Source of the DNA: Dechloromonas hankyongensis
GTDB lineage: Bacteria; Pseudomonadota; Gammaproteobacteria; Burkholderiales; Rhodocyclaceae
Length of the DNA stretch: 64,000 bases
Reading direction: 5' to 3'
NCBI RefSeq assembly: GCF_022012295.1
Contig: NZ_JAKLTN010000006.1
Location: 28,197-92,196 of the forward strand
The notes beneath the pieces are model-generated. The model worked only from the letters and a program-made list of their open reading frames with translations. It ran no database searches and was not told the DNA's origin. The translations under genes and the position numbers were made by a program. Shown piece by piece: positions 1 through 11,100 of this stretch (position 1 is its first letter; each line of letters opens with the position of its first letter).

Positions 1-113
1 ATGCCGAAACCTGCCAAATCAATTTCGCCGAGCCGCAGTGGGCGCTCACCCCGGGGCAGTCGGTCGTGCTCTACGAGAGCCGCGTCTGCCTGGGCGGCGG
101 CATCATTCGCTGA
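1..113 (+). CDS. mnmA: tRNA-specific 2-thiouridylase MnmA, C-terminal end (partial)
   Basis: Only the last 36 codons are present, read in frame 3 and ending in TGA at 111-113. The peptide carries [14 protein letters not shown] and CLGGGII, which match the C-terminal beta-barrel of MnmA/TrmU. That enzyme uses ATP and a persulfide donor to make 2-thiouridine at position 34 of tRNA-Lys, -Glu and -Gln in the cytoplasm. The catalytic domain lies outside the window. The stop overlaps the end of the convergent HD-GYP gene by 11 bases. The identification rests on a short peptide, but the motif order is characteristic. Confidence 0.8.
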   Translation, partial: AETCQINFAEPQWALTPGQSVVLYESRVCLGGGIIR

Positions 114-729
114 AGGGTTTGTCCTGGCCGGCCCGCATGGCCGATTTTTCGATGACGGCGCCGAAGGCGTGGATCAGGTCGGGGTCGTGCTTGGTCCCCG
201 ATTCGCTGGCCAGGATGTCCATCACTTCCTGATGGTCGCGGGCGTTGTGGTACGGGCGGCGGGCGATCATCGCGTCGTAGCTGTCGGCGATCGAGATGAT
301 GCGCGAATCGAGCGGGATGGCGCTGCCCTTCAGGCGATCCGGGTAGCCTGAGCCGTCGTAGTGTTCATGGTGGTGACGCACGGTGCGGGCAATGCCGCTG
401 GCACGGCCGCCGTTGATGGCGAGGACGATCTGTTCGCCGATCAGCACGTGCTGCTTCATGCACTCCCATTCGGCCGCTTCGAAGGCGGCCGGTTTGCGCA
501 GTATGGTGTCGGGTATGCCGATTTTCCCCAGGTCATGGAAGCGGGCGCTCAAGGCCAGCTCTTCGAGTTCCGCGGTAGTCAGCCCGATGTGCATACCCAG
601 TTCAGCGGCTAGCTGGACGACGCGGTCGCAGTGGATGCGGGTGTAATGGTCGCGGGCGCCGAGCGCCACACTCAGTGCATGGGCAATCTTGTCGACCGGG
701 GAGCTGTCGTCGGCGGGCGGGTTCAGCAT
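103..729 (-). CDS. HD-GYP domain protein, probable c-di-GMP phosphodiesterase
   Basis: A 208-residue protein that is almost entirely one HD-GYP domain. The HD pair is at residues 65-66 within [10 protein letters not shown], and the [11 protein letters not shown] motif is at about 120-130, so the metal-binding and family-defining residues are intact. HD-GYP proteins hydrolyse c-di-GMP, typically to GMP. No receiver, sensor or membrane segment precedes the domain, so it is a stand-alone cytoplasmic form. The start at 729 has an AAGGA ribosome site 8 bases upstream. It is convergent with mnmA and overlaps it by 11 bases. The substrate is inferred from the family. Confidence 0.88.
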   Translation of the reverse strand: MLNPPADDSSPVDKIAHALSVALGARDHYTRIHCDRVVQLAAELGMHIGLTTAELEELALSARFHDLGKIGIPDTILRKPAAFEAAEWECMKQHVLIGEQIVLAINGGRASGIARTVRHHHEHYDGSGYPDRLKGSAIPLDSRIISIADSYDAMIARRPYHNARDHQEVMDILASESGTKHDPDLIHAFGAVIEKSAMRAGQDKPFSE

Positions 730-803
730 GCCGGAGGTCCTTTTCTCGTGAAGGATACGTTAGACAGACCACAGAACGGGACTAAGGTTCATGTCCCGGT
801 AAT

Positions 804-826
804 AAAAAAGGCGCCAGCGGCGCCTT
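804..826 (-). terminator. Rho-independent terminator of the glutathione transferase gene
   Basis: GGCGCC arms at 810-815 and 819-824 with a 3-base loop, flanked by A:T pairs. Read on the minus strand it ends in a run of six U. It lies about 20 bases past the stop of the gst gene. Confidence 0.8.
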
Positions 827-847
827 GTTTGCAGCAGCAAGCCCGGT

Positions 848-1456
848 TTATTCGTGTGGAACGGTGTCGGCAAAGGCAGGGCGCTGCATCAGCTTGTCGT
901 ACAGCTTGGCCAGGTTGGGGTGGGCGGCCTGCCATTCGATGGCCGGGAAGCGGAAGCACAGGTAACCGAGCGCCGTGCCGACCGCGATGTCGGCCATCGA
1001 GATATGGGTGCCCATGCAGAAGGCGGTGTCGCCCAGTTCTTTCGCCATGAATTCGAGGCTGCGGGCGATCTTGGCGTGCTGGCGTTCGATCCAGCTGGCG
1101 CTGCGTTCCTTGGCCGGGCGCTTGCCCTCGAGCAGGGCGGCGACGGCGGCGTCGCACAGGCCGTCGGCCAGGGCTTCCCAGCGCTTCACTTCGATCCGCT
1201 CGCGGTTGGGGGCTGGGAACAGCTTGTTGTTCGGGGTGACGTTGTCGATGTATTCGACGATGACACGCGAATCGAACAGCGGCGTTTCGTCGTCGAGCAT
1301 CAGGACGGGGACCTTGCCCAGCGGATTGATGTCCGGCACCTTGCTGCCCTCGGCCCAGGGCGAGTCGATCACGAACTCGTATTCAATCTTCTTTTCGGCC
1401 AGCACGACACGCACTTTGCGCGTGTAGGGGCTGGTGTGGGAGCCGATCAGCTTCAT
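848..1456 (-). CDS. Glutathione S-transferase family protein
   Basis: A 202-residue soluble protein with the two-part GST fold. The N-terminal thioredoxin-like domain (about 1-80) starts MKLIGSHTSPYTRKVRV, where Ser9 sits at the usual catalytic Ser/Cys position, and includes NPLGKVPVL with the cis-proline and DSRVIVEYID for glutathione binding. The C-terminal helical domain contains the conserved MADIAVGTAL helix. The most likely role is glutathione-dependent conjugation or reduction in the cytoplasm, and the substrate cannot be told from sequence. An AGAGAG ribosome site precedes the ATG. The gene is divergent from purB, with about 94 bases between starts. Confidence 0.85.
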   Translation of the reverse strand: MKLIGSHTSPYTRKVRVVLAEKKIEYEFVIDSPWAEGSKVPDINPLGKVPVLMLDDETPLFDSRVIVEYIDNVTPNNKLFPAPNRERIEVKRWEALADGLCDAAVAALLEGKRPAKERSASWIERQHAKIARSLEFMAKELGDTAFCMGTHISMADIAVGTALGYLCFRFPAIEWQAAHPNLAKLYDKLMQRPAFADTVPHE

Positions 1457-1520
1457 CGCAAGCTCTCTGGTTTGGGGACTTCGATTATAGCGTATGGGCA
1501 GTACCGGACGGGGAAGGTAA

Positions 1521-2918
<1,398 letters not shown>

Positions 2919-2921
2919 GCC

Positions 2922-3197
2922 ATGCAGTGCGCCAAATGCGGCCAGGAAGTGCCGGCCGACGCCATCTACTGTCCGCATTGCACCGGCGACCGGAAAACCA
3001 CGGATCGCGAAGTGATCCGTGGCGGTATCCGGGGTGGCGCGATCGGCCTGTTCCTCGGCATGTTGCCGACGGTCTGGCTGCTCTTCCAGTTCGGCGCCGA
3101 GCGCGGCATCAAGGCCATCGCCTTTGCCGTGCCGATCGCCACCTTCACCACCGGGCTGATCATCGGCCTGGTCAAGGCCAAGCGCGATTGGAAATGA
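2922..3197 (+). CDS. Small zinc-ribbon membrane protein, function unknown
   Basis: A 91-residue protein beginning MQCAKCGQEVPADAIYCPHC, a four-cysteine zinc ribbon (two CxxC pairs). Two predicted membrane helices follow, at about residues 36-56 and 62-83, with a short basic tail. It starts 3 bases after the purB stop and is probably translated from the same message. Such zinc-ribbon plus transmembrane proteins are common and mostly uncharacterised. No role in purine synthesis is implied by position alone. Confidence 0.7.
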   Translation: MQCAKCGQEVPADAIYCPHCTGDRKTTDREVIRGGIRGGAIGLFLGMLPTVWLLFQFGAERGIKAIAFAVPIATFTTGLIIGLVKAKRDWK

Positions 3198-3203
3198 GGG
3201 GCT

Positions 3204-3316
3204 GGTTGCTAGTGGTTAGTTGCTAGCTACTAGCAAAACCAAACGCCAACGACGCCCAGCCGACTCATTTCCATACCAGGCACACTAATAACCAACGACC
3301 AACTATTAGCAACTAT
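3204..3316. repeat. Short direct and inverted repeats in an intergenic spacer
   Basis: The 123-base spacer between the zinc-ribbon gene and the DUF2322 gene holds GTTGCTAG twice (3205-3212 and 3219-3226), an inverted CTAGCAA at 3230-3236, and TAGTTGCTA (3217-3225) mirrored by TAGCAACTA (3307-3315) at the far end. Base composition is more AT-rich than the neighbours. It resembles a degenerate mobile repeat or miniature element, but no family can be assigned. Confidence 0.5.
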
Positions 3317-3320
3317 CAAC

Positions 3321-3638
3321 ATGTCTTTCGCTGAAAATCTGAAGAAACTGCCGGGCATCTCGCATCTGGCCGCCATCAACCTTCTCGACGCCGACGGCAA
3401 CGTCGCGGCCACCATCGAGAACAAGGCCGGTAGCCAGGGTTCCCTGGCCGTCTACAACCACCTGGCGCAGACCTACGGGTCGATCAACGCCGAAGCGGCC
3501 AAAAAGGGCCTGGAAATCTTCGCCGAACATACCGAGGACGAGCGCGCCAATCCGGGCAAACATCCGAACATCGCCCGCCTGCTGGCCATCGAATCCGGCG
3601 CCCCGGCGCTGCGCGTCAAGCACGTTTTCGCGGTGTGA
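3321..3638 (+). CDS. DUF2322 family protein
   Basis: A 105-residue soluble protein with no signal peptide or membrane segment. The sequence, including ISHLAAINLLDADGN, KAGSQGSLAVYNHL and HPNIARLLAIE, looks like the DUF2322 family of short conserved proteins found mainly in Beta- and Gammaproteobacteria. No function is established. No strong Shine-Dalgarno is visible before the ATG. The gene is bounded by a repeat-bearing spacer upstream and a perfect 20-base palindrome downstream. The family assignment is from memory of the motif pattern. Confidence 0.7.
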   Translation: MSFAENLKKLPGISHLAAINLLDADGNVAATIENKAGSQGSLAVYNHLAQTYGSINAEAAKKGLEIFAEHTEDERANPGKHPNIARLLAIESGAPALRVKHVFAV

Positions 3639-3645
3639 CACCCGC

Positions 3646-3665
3646 TCGGTGACCGCGGTCACCGA
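3646..3665. promoter_or_regulatory. Perfect 20-base palindrome upstream of the cytochrome c' gene
   Basis: TCGGTGACCGCGGTCACCGA is its own reverse complement. It lies 8 bases after the DUF2322 stop and about 118 bases before the cytochrome c' start. It could be an operator for a dimeric regulator or a GC-rich stem without a U tract. Confidence 0.4.
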
Positions 3666-3782
3666 CGTGCCGCGAGGGGCTGATAGAGTGCCATCCTCGG
3701 CCGCGGGCAAAAGTATTTTGGAATAATTCCCGGTCGACCCGCGTATACCCCTCGTGTCCAACCCAATAACGGAGAAAAATCG

Positions 3783-4238
3783 ATGAAATCCAAGCTCTTG
3801 CTGTCCCTGCTCGCCCTGACCCTGGCCGGCACCGCGGCCGCCCAGGTCAAGCCGGAAGACGCCATCAAGTTCCGCCAGTCCGGCTACGCCTTCATGTCCT
3901 GGAACATGCAGCGCATCAAGGCCAACGTCGAAGGCCAGTACAACAAGGACGAAGTGATCAAGGCGGCCACTGCCATCCAGGCTATCGCCAACTCCGGCAT
4001 GGGCGCCCTCTACCTGCCAGGCACCGACCACGGCAAGGGCTGGGAAGAAACCCGCGTCAAGCCGGAGCTGTTCACCAACAAGGAAGGCGTCGGCAAGGTG
4101 GCGGGCGCCTTCGTCAAGGAAGCCAACGAAATGGCCAAGGTCGCCGCTGCCGGCGATGCGGCTGCCAGCAAGGAGCAGTTCGGCAAGCTGAGCGGCACCT
4201 GCAAGGGCTGTCACGACGATTTCAAGATCAAGAAATAA
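3783..4238 (+). CDS. Cytochrome c' (class II cytochrome c)
   Basis: A 151-residue exported protein. The signal peptide MKSKLLLSLLALTLAGTAAA is followed by a four-helix-bundle domain with the haem motif CKGCH at residues 140-144 near the C terminus, as is typical of class II cytochromes c. Cytochromes c' are periplasmic five-coordinate haem proteins that bind NO and protect denitrifiers from nitrosative stress, which fits a genome with nirS. CGGAGAAAAATCG gives a clear ribosome site. A terminator follows at 4264-4292, and a b-type cytochrome gene begins 75 bases after the stop. Confidence 0.92.
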   Translation: MKSKLLLSLLALTLAGTAAAQVKPEDAIKFRQSGYAFMSWNMQRIKANVEGQYNKDEVIKAATAIQAIANSGMGALYLPGTDHGKGWEETRVKPELFTNKEGVGKVAGAFVKEANEMAKVAAAGDAAASKEQFGKLSGTCKGCHDDFKIKK

Positions 4239-4263
4239 GCTACCATCTCCCGGCAGCAAATCG

Positions 4264-4292
4264 ACAGGCGCCGCAAGGTGCCTGTTTTGTTT
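4264..4292 (+). terminator. Terminator after the cytochrome c' gene
   Basis: CAGGCGCC, GCAA tetraloop, GGTGCCTG, then TTTTGTTT. It is 26 bases after the cytochrome c' stop and just before the b-type cytochrome ribosome site, so readthrough may be partial. Confidence 0.75.
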
Positions 4293-4312
4293 CAACGATA
4301 CGAAGGATATCC

Positions 4313-5008
4313 ATGAACGGCAAACAGGTCCGGGTCCTGGTCTGGGACTGGCCGACCCGGCTTTTTCACTGGCTGTTGGCGGTCAGCGTCGTCGCCGCCA
4401 TCGTCAGCGGCGAAGTGGGCGGTTCGCTGATCGAATGCCACGGCCGCATCGGCCTGTTCATCGTCGGCCTGCTGGCCTTCCGCCTGGCTTGGGGCGTGGT
4501 CGGCTCGACCTATGCCCGGTTCGGCCATTTCTTCCCGACGCCGGCTAAAATTCGGGCCTACCTGCAGGGCGACTGGCGCGGCCATGGCCACAATCCGCTC
4601 GGCGCCTTTTCGGTCTTCGCGCTGCTCGGGGTGCTCGTCATCCAGGTCGGCACCGGCCTGTTCGCCAACGATGACATCGCCTTCTCCGGTCCGCTGTCCA
4701 GCCTGGTCGAACTGGCTGTCAGCAACCGGCTGACCGGCCTGCATCACCTGTCCGGCAAGGTCTTGCTGCTGCTCATCGGACTGCACGTCGGGGCCATTGC
4801 CTTCTATTTCCGGATCAAGAAAGACAATCTGGTCAAGCCGATGCTGACCGGCTGGAAGGACGCCGACCACGGCGTATCGGCCACTGGCGGCGGCCTGCCG
4901 GCACTGCTGCTGGCGCTGGCCGTGGCGCTCGGCGCCGTCTATGGCGCCAGCGGCCTGTGGCTGCCCGAACCGCCGCCCGCACCGGCGGCCGAAACGCCAA
5001 ACTGGTAA
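4313..5008 (+). CDS. Cytochrome b561-type membrane protein (di-haem b family)
   Basis: A 231-residue membrane protein of the bacterial cytochrome b561 / Ni-Fe hydrogenase b-subunit type. Four hydrophobic helices carry candidate haem-ligand histidines: His19 in RLFHWLLAV, His43 in ECHGRIGLF, and the pair in LHHLSG and GLHVGAIAFY. A fifth hydrophobic segment and a proline-rich tail end the protein. Such proteins pass electrons between the quinone pool and a soluble cytochrome. The neighbouring periplasmic cytochrome c' is an obvious candidate partner, but this is inference from position. ACGAAGGA is the ribosome site. Confidence 0.85.
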   Translation: MNGKQVRVLVWDWPTRLFHWLLAVSVVAAIVSGEVGGSLIECHGRIGLFIVGLLAFRLAWGVVGSTYARFGHFFPTPAKIRAYLQGDWRGHGHNPLGAFSVFALLGVLVIQVGTGLFANDDIAFSGPLSSLVELAVSNRLTGLHHLSGKVLLLLIGLHVGAIAFYFRIKKDNLVKPMLTGWKDADHGVSATGGGLPALLLALAVALGAVYGASGLWLPEPPPAPAAETPNW

Positions 5009-5089
5009 GGGAAAGGAAACCTCCTTCGCCAGAAACGATGCAGTATCATGCGCGGACTCGTTCGCCCTCCGCAGATCGGTAATTCGCGC

Positions 5090-8035
5090 ATGTCCCCTCA
5101 CAAACCCAAGGCATCGGCAGGAAGCACCGCTCCGTCCGGTCGGAAAACCACACCGACGAAAGAAGGTGTGACGCCGTCATTTCCCGTCGTCGGCATGGGG
5201 GCTTCGGCCGGTGGCCTGGATGCCTTCGAACAATTCTTCCAGCACCTGTGCGCCGACAGCGGCATGGCTTTTGTGGTGGTTCAGCATCTTGATCCCGCCC
5301 ACGCCAGCCTGTTGGTCGAAATCCTGCAACGGAGCACGCCGATGCTGGTGCTGGAAGCGGTGGACCAGTTGCCGGTGGTGCCCAACCGGGTCTACGTCAT
5401 ACCGCCCAACCGCGACATGATCATCGCCAACGGGGTGCTGCAGCTGAGCATTCCAGACCTGCCGCACGGACAGCGCATGCCAGTCGACACCTTCCTGTGC
5501 TCGTTGGCCGAGGAGTGCGGTAACCAGGCCATCGGCATCGTGCTGTCCGGTACCGGTACCGACGGCACCCATGGCTTGCAGAAGATCCGTGATGCCGGCG
5601 GCATGTCACTGGTGCAGGAGCCGGACACGGCCAAATTCGGCGGCATGCCGAGCCGGGCCATTCAGGCCGGCTCGGCCAGCCATGTGCTGCCGGTCGAACA
5701 GATGCCGGCGCTGTTGCTGGCCAGCCGGGGCGCCGCGGGCCCCGTTCCGGAAATGCCGCCGCGGCCGGACAGGGCGGGCAATATCAACCGCATTCTGCAG
5801 TTATTGAGCGCGGCCAGCGGCCATGACTTTTCGCTGTACAAGAAAAGCACCATCGGCCGCCGTATCGAGCGCCGCATGGCGCAGCACGACATTCACGACA
5901 TCGAGGCGTATGCCCGCTACCTGAAGGAACAGCCGGGCGAACTGCAAGCGCTGTTCAAGGAATTGCTGATCAACGTCACCAGCTTCTTCCGCGATGCCGA
6001 GGCCTTCGACGTGCTGAAGCAGGAAATCCTGCCCCAGCTGTTCGCCGACAAGCCGGAGGATTATGTGTTCCGGGCATGGGTGGCGGGCTGCGCGACCGGC
6101 GAGGAAGCCTATTCGCTGGCCATCCTGCTGCACGAATATATGGACGAGTCGCAGCGCAGCTTCAAGGTCCAGCTCTACGCCACCGATCTCGACGACGAAG
6201 CGATCAACCATGCCCGGGCCGGCGTCTATCCGCTCAATGTCGCGCAGGACGTGACGGCGGAGCGGCTGCGCCGCTTCTTCGTCAAGGAAGACGGGCGCTA
6301 CCGGATCCGCAAGGAAATCCGCGAGATGGTGGTGTTCGCAGTCCAGAACGTGATCAAGGACCCGCCGTTTACCCGCCTCGATCTGCTTTGCTGCCGCAAC
6401 CTGATGATTTATCTGGAAACGGAATTGCAGAACCGGCTGATTCCGGCCTTCCACTACGCACTGCGGCCGGGCGGCGTGCTGTTCCTTTCCCCGTCGGAAA
6501 GCATAGGCAACCATCCGGAACTGTTCGAGGCGCAAAACCGCAAATGGAAGTTCTACCGCGCCACCCATTTCCCCCCCGCCAGCCAGGCGGTCATGACGCA
6601 AGGCCGGGCCTGGTCCGTCGACTACAGCCGGCATGCCACAGAGGACACAATGAAACGAGCCAAGGAAACCAATTTCGCTGAAATGGCCCGGCGAACCTTG
6701 CTGCAATCCTATGCGCCCGCTTCCGTAGTCACCGACCGCAAGGGCAATATCCTCTATGTGCACGGCGATACCGGCCCCTATCTGCGTCCGGCCCCCGGCC
6801 AGGCCTCGCTGAGCGTCATCGACATGGCGCGCGACGGATTGCAGCTGGAACTGCGCGGGGCATTGCAGACGGCGGCCTCGGGCGGCGCCACGCTCGACCG
6901 GATGGCTTCGATCAAGAACAAGGACAGCTTGCAGAATGTCAGGTTCAGCGTCCGGCCACTGGTCGATCCGGTGGCCGGCGAGGACTTCCTGCTGGTCAGC
7001 TTTCAGGAAGTGGCGGATGACGCGCCGAAAAAGACCGGCCGGGGCAAAGGAGCGGCCTTGCCCGCCGAGTTGCAACGGATCGGCGAGCTGGAGCGCCAGC
7101 TGGCCTACACCCGGGAGGGGCTGCAGGCCACCATCGAGGAACAGCAGGCGTCCAACGAAGAGCTGAAATCGTCCAACGAGGAACTGCAGTCCACCAACGA
7201 GGAGCTGCAATCGACCAACGAGGAACTGGAAACCTCCAAGGAAGAGCTGCATTCGCTCAATGAAGAGCTGATCACGGTCAACAACGAATTGCAGAGCAAG
7301 ATCGAGCAGTTGGCCGACATGCAGAACGACATGAAGAATCTGCTCGACAACATCAGCGTTGGCACCGTTTTCCTCGACCAGCACCTGGTGATCCGGCGCT
7401 TTACCCGCGAGGCGCAGCGCGTCTATCGCCTGGTCGCGTCCGACGTCGGCCGGCCGCTGGGCGACATCAAGTCCGACCTGGTGGTCGACGACCTGCTGGC
7501 CGAGGCGCAAACCGTGCTCGATTCGCTGGTTCCCTGCGAACGCGAGGTGCGCACGCTGGGCGATGCCACCTATCTGGTGCGTATCCAGCCTTACCGGACG
7601 CTGGACAATGTCATCGAGGGCGTCGTCCTGACCTTCACCGACATCAGCCGGCGCATCGAGGCGGAAGAGGCGGGGCGCGCCGCCCGCGACCTCGCCGAGG
7701 CCATCGTCGACACCGCGCGCGAGCCGCTGCTGGTGCTCAATGGCAAATTGGAGGTGATCAGTGCCAGCCGCTCGTTCTACCGCCATTTCAAGGTTGTTCC
7801 GCAGGAAACCGTCGGGCGTTCGGTCTACGCTCTGGGCAACGGCAAATGGGCCATTCCGGCACTCGCCGAGTTGCTGGAAACGGTGCTGCCGCGCGACCGC
7901 AGTGTCGAGGGCTATGTCGTCGACCACGATTTCCCCGGCATCGGGCATCAAAAAATGCTGCTCAATGCCCGCCGCCTTGCCGGGGAAGCGGGACAGCCGT
8001 CGATGATCCTATTGGCCATGGAAAGCATCGACTGA
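5090..8035 (+). CDS. CheB-CheR fusion protein with PAS domains
   Basis: A protein of about 981 residues. A CheB methylesterase domain comes first (FPVVGMGASAGG with the nucleophilic Ser, VVQHLDPAHASLL with the His, LSGTGTDGTHG with the Asp). A CheR methyltransferase domain follows (VAGCATGEEAYS for S-adenosylmethionine, NVTSFFRD). Next comes a long coiled coil of SNEELQS-like repeats, then two PAS-like regions. There is no kinase domain. Fusions of this type are thought to couple receptor-style methylation chemistry to a sensory output with a downstream kinase. A start at 5048 adds 14 residues, and neither start has a strong Shine-Dalgarno. The PAS-rich hybrid kinase that follows 116 bases on is the likely partner. 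Confidence 0.9.
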   Translation: MSPHKPKASAGSTAPSGRKTTPTKEGVTPSFPVVGMGASAGGLDAFEQFFQHLCADSGMAFVVVQHLDPAHASLLVEILQRSTPMLVLEAVDQLPVVPNRVYVIPPNRDMIIANGVLQLSIPDLPHGQRMPVDTFLCSLAEECGNQAIGIVLSGTGTDGTHGLQKIRDAGGMSLVQEPDTAKFGGMPSRAIQAGSASHVLPVEQMPALLLASRGAAGPVPEMPPRPDRAGNINRILQLLSAASGHDFSLYKKSTIGRRIERRMAQHDIHDIEAYARYLKEQPGELQALFKELLINVTSFFRDAEAFDVLKQEILPQLFADKPEDYVFRAWVAGCATGEEAYSLAILLHEYMDESQRSFKVQLYATDLDDEAINHARAGVYPLNVAQDVTAERLRRFFVKEDGRYRIRKEIREMVVFAVQNVIKDPPFTRLDLLCCRNLMIYLETELQNRLIPAFHYALRPGGVLFLSPSESIGNHPELFEAQNRKWKFYRATHFPPASQAVMTQGRAWSVDYSRHATEDTMKRAKETNFAEMARRTLLQSYAPASVVTDRKGNILYVHGDTGPYLRPAPGQASLSVIDMARDGLQLELRGALQTAASGGATLDRMASIKNKDSLQNVRFSVRPLVDPVAGEDFLLVSFQEVADDAPKKTGRGKGAALPAELQRIGELERQLAYTREGLQATIEEQQASNEELKSSNEELQSTNEELQSTNEELETSKEELHSLNEELITVNNELQSKIEQLADMQNDMKNLLDNISVGTVFLDQHLVIRRFTREAQRVYRLVASDVGRPLGDIKSDLVVDDLLAEAQTVLDSLVPCEREVRTLGDATYLVRIQPYRTLDNVIEGVVLTFTDISRRIEAEEAGRAARDLAEAIVDTAREPLLVLNGKLEVISASRSFYRHFKVVPQETVGRSVYALGNGKWAIPALAELLETVLPRDRSVEGYVVDHDFPGIGHQKMLLNARRLAGEAGQPSMILLAMESID

Positions 8036-8151
8036 GAATTTTTTTTGGAATGTTTTCATGGGGAACGGGGTGCCTGTTTGCCATCTCCTGTCATGTCAAG
8101 GCAATTCTGGACAACATGGCCCCGGTTTCCTTGTAAATAGCGAGCGAACCC

Positions 8152-11100
8152 ATGGCTGACGAACCGTCATTGCGATCCGAAGCGGAAGCCCGGTTGGGCG
8201 GCTTGCCGGCGGACCCCGCGTCGCCGGACGGTGATGCCCGTCTGGTGCACGAACTGCAGGTGTACCAGATCGAACTGGAGATGCAGAACGAGGCGCTGCG
8301 CCAGACGCAAATCACCCTCGAAGAGTCGCGCGACCGCTATGTCGATCTGTACGAGTTCGCCCCGGTCGGCTACGTCACGCTCGGCGCTGGCGGGATGATC
8401 GCCCGGATCAACCTGACGGGCGCCGCCTTGCTTGGGGTCGAGCGTCAAAAGCTGTTGCACAAGCGTTTCCAGGCATTGGTCGATACGGCCGATCGCGATT
8501 CCTGGCAGCAGCATTTCGTCCAGGCGATGAGAACCATGGACCACGGCAGCGTCGAAGTGCTCATCCGGCGCGGCGATGGCAGCGCCTTCGATGCCCTGGT
8601 CGAGTATCGGTGGGAAAGCGGCCGGGCCGGCATTGGCGAGTCCGGTCTGCGCCTGGCCATCAGCGATATCAGCCGGCGCAAGGCAGCCGAACGCGAGTTG
8701 CGGTACAGCAAGGAACGGCTGGAGCAGCAGGTGACCGAGCGCACGGCGGAACTGGTGCAGGTGGCCGAGAACATGCGCCAGTTCATCAAGCAGGCGCCGA
8801 CGGGTATCGCCATGTTCGATACCGACATGAACTACCTGGCGACCAGCGATCGCTGGCTGGCCGACTACGGCGGCGGCCATGCCGAACTGGTCGGCAACAA
8901 CCACTACGCCCTGTTCCCCGATTTGCCGCCGTCCTGGCGCAGCACCTGCGAGCGGGGGCTGGCCGGCGAAACCATCAAGAACGACGAAGACCTCTGGTAT
9001 CAGCCGGACGGCCGCAAGCGCTGGTCGCGCTGGGCCGTGCTGCCGTGGCGCCAGCACAATGGCGCGATCGGCGGCATCATCATTTCGGCCGAGGACATCA
9101 GCCAGCGCAAACAGGCCGAGGAAGACCTGCGCGAGAGCGAGGCGCGCTTCCGGGCCACTGCCGATGCGGCGCCGGTGTTGATCTGGGTGACGGGTACCGA
9201 CCAGTCATGCACCTGGGTCAACCAGCGCTGGCTGGAATTCACCGGCCGCCAGATGGGGCAGGAATTGGGTCCGGGTTGGCTCGATGGCGTGCATCCCGAC
9301 GATGTGGCGCGCTACCTGTCCGGTTTCGACGACGCCTTCAACCGGCGCGAGGTGTTCGAAATGGAATACCGCCTGCGCAACGGGCAGGGCGAATACCGTT
9401 GGCTGATCGACCGCGGGGTGCCCCATTACGGGCCGGGCGGCGAGTTCGTCGGCTATATCGGCTGCTGCATCGACAATACGACGCGCAAACTGGCCGAGCA
9501 GGATCTCGCCGTGGCCAAGGAAGCCGCCGAGCAGGCCAACCAGGCGAAGTCGATTTTCCTGGCCAACATGAGCCACGAAATACGCACGCCGCTCAACGCC
9601 ATCATCGGCCTCGGCCACCTGCTCCGCCGCCATATCGCCGATCCGGCCCAGCGCCAGCGGCTCGAGCAGTTGTGCGCCAGTTCCGACCATCTGCTGGCCA
9701 TCATCAACGACATCTTCGATTTGTCGAAAATCGAGGCGCATACGCAGTTGATCGATCTAGCCGATTTCCGGCTTGCCGATGTGCTCGGCAAGGTCGAGCG
9801 CATCGTCGCCGAGCAGGCGCAGGAAAAGGGGCTGGCCTTCGTCATCGACGTCGAGCCGCCGCTGCGGACCGTCGCGCTGCGCGGCGATGTGCTGCGCCTG
9901 ACCCAGGTGCTGGTCAATCTGTGCGGCAACGCCGCCAAATTTACCGACCAGGGCCAGGTTCGCCTGAGCATTGCCAGTCAGGCCGAGGACGAAGCCGCAG
10001 TCACGCTGCGTTTCGCCGTCGAGGACACCGGTATCGGGATTGCGCCGGCTGACCTGCAGCAGTTGTTTCAGCCGTTCACTCAGGTCGACAGCTCGTTCAC
10101 CCGCGAACGCGGCGGCACCGGCCTCGGCCTGGCGATCAGCCAGCATTTGGTCGGCATGATGGGCGGAGCGATCAAGGTCGATAGCGAACTCGGTGCCGGC
10201 AGCTGTTTTTCCTTCGCGCTGACCTTGCCGCGTGCGGCCGCCGAGATGGCCGAAGCCGACCGGCCGGCGGGCAGTGTCGAGCGTCTGGATTTCCAGGGAC
10301 GGCGCATCCTGTTCGCCGAGGACCATCCCTTGAGCCAGGAAATCCTGTTCGACATGCTCGAAGAGCTTGGTTGCGAGGTCGATGTCGCTTCGGACGGGGT
10401 CGAAGCGGTCGATTCCGCGCAGGCGCGCCCCTATGACCTGATCCTGCTCGACATGCAGATGCCGCGCCTGAACGGCCTGGCCGCCACCCGGGCCATCCGG
10501 GCGCTGCCGGCGCACCAGGCGACGCCGATCATCGCGCTGACCGCCAACGCCTTTGCCGAAGACAAGAAACGCTGCCTGGAGGCCGGCATGAACGGCCACC
10601 TCAGCAAACCGGTGACGCCGGCCGCCCTGGCCACGGCGCTGAGCCAATGGCTGCCTTTTCAGCGCCTGCCCGGCGAGGAGCCATCCGCCGGCGACAACGA
10701 ATTGAGCCGTGCCCTGGCCGGCATTGCCGGGCTGGAGGCGCCCGCGGCCTTGGCCGACGCGGCGTCGCAACTCGACTACTGCGCCTTGCTCAAGCGCTTC
10801 ATCACCCTCCACCGGCAGGATTTCGCGCCCTTGCGCCAGCATCTGGCCGACGGCGACCACGAGGCCGCGCATGGCGTGGCCCATCAGATGAAAGGGATCG
10901 CCGGGCTGCTCGGCGCCAAGCGCATCGAATCGCTGGCTACCGAAATCGTCATCGGCTTGCGTACCGAAGTCGATGCCGACACCCTGGCCGGCCTGGTTGA
11001 TACCTGCGAAAGCGAATTCGCCAGGCTGGCCGAAGCTGTCCTGACCCTGCCGGCTCCCCCCCCCGGCCGGCACCCTAGGCGCGCTGGGCAGCGGGGCCGG

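Noticed and set aside
7140..7300. DNA direct repeats (CAACGAGGAACTG-like) as a repeat element
   Set aside because: They encode regular SNEELQS coiled-coil heptads within the CheB-CheR-PAS protein, so they are coding repeats.
5801..7951. 716-codon minus-strand frame inside the CheB-CheR-PAS gene
   Set aside because: An antisense shadow of the fusion gene, including repeat-like LQFLVG stretches that mirror the coiled coil.
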